From Pseudomonas baetica (lineage in GTDB: Bacteria; Pseudomonadota; Gammaproteobacteria; Pseudomonadales; Pseudomonadaceae): a stretch of 64,000 bases of DNA. The DNA is taken from positions 4,770,001 through 4,834,000 of the forward strand of contig NZ_PHHE01000001.1 in NCBI RefSeq assembly GCF_002813455.1, given 5' to 3'. A program made the position numbers and the translations under genes. Under the pieces are notes generated by a model, which worked only from the letters and a program-made list of their open reading frames with translations, ran no database searches and was not told the origin of the DNA. This document shows, one piece after another, positions 60,198-64,000 of the stretch. Numbering within the stretch: the stretch's first letter is position 1; each line of letters begins with the position of its first letter.

Positions 60198-62406
60198 AGT
60201 GCTGGCTCAGTTCGCAGACTACGGCCTTGTACCTGCGCAGCCGCTGGTGTTCGGTAAGCTCACTCGTTGCAAGACGGCGCAGGATAAGGGCACCGAAAAG
60301 AACGGCTGGTACGTCGCCCATGAACATCGCACCGAGAAAGGCGAGACGCTTATTTTTGGTTCATTCGGCGATTGGCGTTCGGGCGAGACGCAGAAGATCA
60401 AGGTCAAGGCTGGTCGGATGTCACCCGAAGAGCGCGAGGTCATGCGCGCCCGTCAGGAAGAAGGCAAGCGTCGCGCTGCAGAGGTGGCAGCTAATGCGGC
60501 GCGTCGAGCGGCAAAGCGAGCGGACAGCTTGTTCCAGCGCATGCCGGAGAAAGGTCGTAGTGAGTATCTGGACCGCAAGCAGATTGTCGGTTTCCGGGTA
60601 CGCTACGCGCCGCGTTCCGGGGCAGTCCTGGTTCCCATGAGCAATGCGCGGGACGATATCGTCGGGCTTCAGGTGATTTACCCGAGCAAACAGGAAGATA
60701 CCGGTCGGGACAAGTCTTACTGGCCCTACGGGATGTCAAAAGAGGGTGCTTTCCACCTCATCGGTCCGGATGCCGATCCGGGTGATCCAGTGCTGGTATG
60801 TGAGGGCTACGCAACAGCCGCCAGCCTGCATATGGCGACTTCGCTGACCGTGGCGGTGGCATTCGACGCGGGTAACCTGCTGGCCGTGTGTAAGGCCATG
60901 CGCGAGCGGTTTGCCGGTTGCCCTCTGATCATTTGCAGGGACGATGACTGGAAGACTACGAAGCCAAACGGTGACGCTTGGAACCCCGGTGAAGAGAAGG
61001 CGAATAACGCGGCACTGATCGTCGGTGGCCAGGTGGTTGCGCCGATCTTCTCCAGCGAGAGGGAAGTGAAGTGGACCGACTTCAACGATCTGCATGTCGC
61101 CGAGGGTTTGGAGGCGGTGCGCCGTCAGGTGCTGGCCGTGGTCAAGCCGCCGGCTGCAGGTGGTTGGAAAGATCTACTAGCTCGCAGCGATAGCGGCGCT
61201 CTGATCGCACACATGCAGAACGTTGAATTGATATTGGCCAATGATCCACGTTGGGCTGGGGTCATCAGCTACAGCGCCTTCAGTTCGAAGCTCGTCAAAC
61301 TGCGTGCGGCGCCATATGGCGGTGGCACGGGTGACTGGGCGGACATCGATGACGTGCGGGTGATGAAGTGGCTCGCGCAGCAGTACAACCTTCGGGTCAA
61401 GGCGTCCCATGTGATCGAGGCGGTCAGTGTGGTCGCACATGATCATGCGTTTCATCCGGTGCGGCAGTACCTGCGCAAGCTCGAATGGGATCGCGTGCCT
61501 CGTCTGGAAAGCTGGCTCACCGATGTTATGGGTGTGAAGGCCACCGACTACTCGTCCAAGGTTGGCAAGCGCTGGATGTTGTCGGCCGTGGCGCGAGTGA
61601 TGAAGCCTGGCTGCAAGGCTGACTCGGTGATGATCCTTGAGGGTGCGCAGGGCGCTGGTAAGTCGACGGCGATGAGCATTCTCGGCGGCGAGTGGTTCAT
61701 GGATACGCCGTTCGCCCTAGGCGACAAAGACGGCTTTCAGGCGATCCGGGGCAAGTGGATTGTCGAGCTGGGCGAGCTGGACAGCTTCAACAAGGCCGAG
61801 AGTACCAAGGCCAAGCAGTTTTTTTCGGCGTCCACCGACACTTACCGCGAGAGCTACGGCCGCAGAACAATGGACGTGCCACGCCAGTGTGTTTTCGTGG
61901 GTACCACGAACCAAGACGAGTACCTTAAGGATGCAACCGGTAACCGTCGTTACTGGCCGGTTGCGTGTACCAAAGTCGATCTGGAGTTGTTGAGATCGAT
62001 CCGCGATCAGCTCTGGGCCGAGGCGGTGTTCTGCTATGACGCGGGTGACCTCTGGTGGGTGACGCTGGATGAGGCGGCATTGTTCGCGGAAGAGCAGGAC
62101 GAGCGATTCGTAGTGGATGAATGGGAAACACCCATCTTGACCTGGTTGGAAGAGTCACAGATTGGTGAGACCACTACCGGCAGCGAGGTGCTGACGCAGG
62201 CTCTCAAGCTCGACCCTGGACATTGGGGTAAGCCAGAGCAGATGCGTGTCGGTGCCATCCTTCATCGGTTGGGCTGGAGACGTTACAGGCTCGGTGCGAT
62301 GACCAAGAGTCGGCAGCGGTTGTGGGGCTACAAGAAGCCAGCGGACTGGGGGAAGGCGCCTGAATTGGAAGTAGACGTTGCCGAGGAGCTTTGTTTCGAT
62401 GATTAA
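60187..62406 (+). CDS. primase-helicase with TOPRIM and VirE-type ATPase domains
   Basis: 739 aa. Residues about 195-300 are a TOPRIM domain (VLVCEGYATAASLHMATSLT, then CRDDDWKTT). Residues about 430-640 are a VirE/DUF927-like helicase: Walker A GAQGAGKST, ELGELDSFNKAESTKAKQFF, FVGTTNQDEYLKDATGNRRY. Initiates phage DNA replication. Starts within the zinc finger gene. Confidence 0.9.
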   Translation: MLDEVLAQFADYGLVPAQPLVFGKLTRCKTAQDKGTEKNGWYVAHEHRTEKGETLIFGSFGDWRSGETQKIKVKAGRMSPEEREVMRARQEEGKRRAAEVAANAARRAAKRADSLFQRMPEKGRSEYLDRKQIVGFRVRYAPRSGAVLVPMSNARDDIVGLQVIYPSKQEDTGRDKSYWPYGMSKEGAFHLIGPDADPGDPVLVCEGYATAASLHMATSLTVAVAFDAGNLLAVCKAMRERFAGCPLIICRDDDWKTTKPNGDAWNPGEEKANNAALIVGGQVVAPIFSSEREVKWTDFNDLHVAEGLEAVRRQVLAVVKPPAAGGWKDLLARSDSGALIAHMQNVELILANDPRWAGVISYSAFSSKLVKLRAAPYGGGTGDWADIDDVRVMKWLAQQYNLRVKASHVIEAVSVVAHDHAFHPVRQYLRKLEWDRVPRLESWLTDVMGVKATDYSSKVGKRWMLSAVARVMKPGCKADSVMILEGAQGAGKSTAMSILGGEWFMDTPFALGDKDGFQAIRGKWIVELGELDSFNKAESTKAKQFFSASTDTYRESYGRRTMDVPRQCVFVGTTNQDEYLKDATGNRRYWPVACTKVDLELLRSIRDQLWAEAVFCYDAGDLWWVTLDEAALFAEEQDERFVVDEWETPILTWLEESQIGETTTGSEVLTQALKLDPGHWGKPEQMRVGAILHRLGWRRYRLGAMTKSRQRLWGYKKPADWGKAPELEVDVAEELCFDD

Positions 62407-62758
62407 GGAGATCGATTCGTTGCTTCAATTATGGGCTCGGGAGTTGCACTCCGACCATTCGAAAGGCGGTCTGGCCGGTGGAAACATGGTCGCGATGATG
62501 ATGGAGAGTAACGGCCAGTTAATCCGCGGGCGGCGTGCATTCCGTGCGCCGTTAGAGAGCTCGTTGGATATCGAGCTTATCGTGAACAAGCATCTCGCGC
62601 CCGAGCTGGTGACGGTTGTGCGGGAGCACTACTGCACCCTCGATGTTGACATGCGTTTGCGTTATGCGCACTGCGGCTGCGGGCGTGACACTTATTATCA
62701 GCGTCTTCATGAAGCGCATTTGGTTATCTGGGGTGTGTTGATGGGGGTGGCGGCTTGA
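62399..62758 (+). CDS. antitermination Q-like phage protein
   Basis: 119 aa from ATG 62399. IDSLLQLWARELHSDHSKGG and LDVDMRLRYAHCGCGRDTYY plus LHEAHLVIWGVL resemble short Q-type antiterminator proteins of Pseudomonas phages, with a C-terminal HTH. Position before the lysis and packaging genes fits. Confidence 0.6.
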   Translation: MIKEIDSLLQLWARELHSDHSKGGLAGGNMVAMMMESNGQLIRGRRAFRAPLESSLDIELIVNKHLAPELVTVVREHYCTLDVDMRLRYAHCGCGRDTYYQRLHEAHLVIWGVLMGVAA

Positions 62759-62784
62759 CCCCAGGCATGGCTCCGGCAGTTGCT

Positions 62785-63051
62785 GTCCCACCGGCCCGCC
62801 TTGTCCCACTATGTTTTGGCGTAGTGGGACAGGTGCGGGCCTTGTCTTTGCTGGGCTGTCCCACCGTCCCACCTTCCAACGTCACCCGCCCGCATATGCG
62901 TAGCAGACACAATGCACGCGCGCTTCACGCGCAAGCGTGTTTATAAATTTCTCTCTTTACACGAGAAAATAGATAAATAAGTAGGACGGTGGGGCTAAGC
63001 CCCGAATCTAGGCGCTCTCAGGCGTCCCACCTCAATACTAAAAGGTGGGAC
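62785..63051. repeat. GTCCCAC repeat cluster with AT-rich segment (candidate replication origin)
   Basis: Seven perfect GTCCCAC or GTGGGAC heptamers: 62785, 62803, 62824 (inverted), 62858, 62866, 63024 and 63045 (inverted). Two pairs form hairpins (62802-62811 with 62822-62831; 63024-63032 with 63043-63051). An AT-rich tract lies between them at about 62940-62985. No gene fits in 62759-63240. Confidence 0.6.
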
Positions 63052-63241
63052 AGATGGGACGCCGCCGAAACAACAGAATGCCGTGGTGAGTTATTCGCTT
63101 ACATTCGCTAGACGTTCACCCCACATTGACCACTTATTCACCGGGTGGCATTAAACCGGGGTTGCTGCCACCGGAATCGACCTGTAAAAAGTAGTCATCT
63201 TCGATAGGTGCGACCGCAGAGAGCGGCACGTACCAACCACC

Positions 63242-63267
63242 AAACCCGGCCATTGCGCCGGGTTTTT
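63242..63267 (+). terminator. terminator-like hairpin before the prophage holin
   Basis: Stem AACCCGGC/GCCGGGTT, T run, 17 bp before the holin start. Same place and similar sequence (CATTGCGCCGGG) as the hairpin upstream of the tailocin holin. Confidence 0.8.
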
Positions 63268-63284
63268 GCGTTTAGGGGTTGGCG

Positions 63285-63629
63285 ATGACAAGCGAGCAAC
63301 AAGCACTGGCAGAAATGCCGATCTGGTTAGTGATCGTCCTGGCTCTGGTCGGTGGCGTATCGGGAGAGATGTGGCGGGCCGACAAGGACGGGGCGCGGGG
63401 CTGGGCATTGTTGCGCAGGCTGGCACTTCGGTCCGGTGCCTGCATTGTCTGCGGGGTGTCGGCGATGATGCTGATGATCGCCGCCGGGATGACTCTTTGG
63501 ACTGCGGGCGCCTTGGGGTGCCTGACGGCGATGGCGGGTGCGGATGTTGCCATTGGATTGTACGAACGATGGGCTGCCAAACGGCTTGGTGTGTGCGATG
63601 TTCCGCCGAATGGTGGCGGGGCAGCCTGA
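63285..63629 (+). CDS. prophage holin (HP1-type)
   Basis: 114 aa from ATG 63285 with AGGGG upstream. Nearly the same as the tailocin holin from MTSEQQALA to the C-terminal GLYERWAAKR. Three membrane segments. Confidence 0.88.
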   Translation: MTSEQQALAEMPIWLVIVLALVGGVSGEMWRADKDGARGWALLRRLALRSGACIVCGVSAMMLMIAAGMTLWTAGALGCLTAMAGADVAIGLYERWAAKRLGVCDVPPNGGGAA

Positions 63630-63699
63630 AACCGCCGGGGACCCTGGGGTTATTCGGAGGGTACGGGGTCGGTAACCCGCGGGACTGTGTTAGCGGGCG

Positions 63700-63760
63700 G
63701 TTCACCAGCTTAGTGAACTGAGGTGAACTGGGGGTGAACAGGTGAACTCGCGGGGTGAAC
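63700..63760. repeat. GTGAAC repeat cluster before the small terminase gene
   Basis: Five direct GTGAAC copies (63713, 63723, 63734, 63742, 63755) and one inverted GTTCAC at 63700, ending 15 bp before the terminase start. Candidate packaging or terminase binding site. Confidence 0.65.
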
Positions 63761-63774
63761 TGGAGAAATTAACC

Positions 63775-64000
63775 ATGACAATCATCAGCAAAACGGAGTT
63801 TGCGGCCCGGCGCGGGTGGGCCAAATCCTATGTTTCCAAATTGGCCAGCCAGGATCGGCTGGTGCTTACCGAAAACGGCAAGATTGATCTTGAGGCTACT
63901 GAGGCGCTGCTCGATAAGACCAGCGACCCAAGCAAGGCTGCAGTCGCCGAACGTCACCAGCAAGAGCGGATTCAGCGTGACGTTTACAGTCAACTGTCCC
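63775..64000 (+). CDS. phage terminase small subunit (Nu1-like), cut by the window edge
   Basis: 75 codons visible, open at the right edge. MTIISKTEFAARRGWAKSYV then SKLASQDRLVLTENGKIDLE is the winged HTH of Nu1-type small terminase subunits, which recognise the packaging site. GGAG precedes ATG 63775. Confidence 0.82.
   Translation, partial: MTIISKTEFAARRGWAKSYVSKLASQDRLVLTENGKIDLEATEALLDKTSDPSKAAVAERHQQERIQRDVYSQLS

Overview
The window reads as a chromosome segment of a Pseudomonas of the fluorescens/putida lineage. The cinA-recA-recX block, the erdR-dgkA pair, the finR-fpr divergon, rhlG, rimO and the REP/REPIN palindromes built on GTGGGAGC are all typical of that group. Most genes are GC-rich; the first 2.5 kb is AT-richer and looks acquired.

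Layout. (1) 1-2.35 kb: the minus-strand start of an AbiD/AbiF (Abi_2) gene cut by the window edge, preceded by a short terminator-ended RNA candidate with its own promoter, then a 466-aa orphan gene. (2) 2.5-36.5 kb: a contractile tailocin locus in the classic site upstream of cinA-recA. A LexA-like repressor and a promoter with three related palindromic operators head the locus, followed by a holin. Module A (4.8-17.8 kb) is P2/R-pyocin-like: baseplate V-W-J-I, fibre, chaperone, sheath, tube, E/E' frameshift chaperone, tape measure, U, X, D. Module B (19.2-29.1 kb) is Mu-like: gp37, DUF2635, sheath, tube, frameshifted gp41-type chaperone, tape measure, gp43 to gp48. Four tandem fibre/chaperone cassettes follow (29.1-35.4 kb), then endolysin and Rz/Rz1. 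No capsid, terminase or integrase genes are present, so this is a killing particle locus and not a prophage. Holin at one end and endolysin/spanins at the other suggest that both particles share one lysis system. Between modules A and B an IS110-family element sits inside a REP palindrome; its non-coding end contains a predicted bridge RNA whose guides match the interrupted REP.

(3) 36.6-50.4 kb: housekeeping genes (cinA, recA with LexA box, recX, a LOG-family gene, a DTW protein, erdR, dgkA, finR, fpr, trmO, rhlG, DUF1456, a pseudouridine synthase, a GNAT enzyme, rimO) punctuated by REPINs.

(4) 50.4-64 kb: the left part of a lambdoid prophage inserted directly upstream of rimO. It has a large serine integrase; a leftward operon (cytosine-5 methyltransferase with a repeat-built target region, HD hydrolase, PrtN-family activator, KilAC-type protein and several very small genes); an S24 repressor and Cro-like protein sharing a palindromic operator; a rightward replication operon (CII-like, C4 zinc finger, primase/VirE-type helicase, Q-like); a repeat-rich AT-containing region; a holin nearly identical to that of the tailocin; and the start of a small terminase gene preceded by a repeat cluster. 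The prophage runs off the right edge.

Protein family assignments come from reading the translated sequence and recalled family features; no database search was run.
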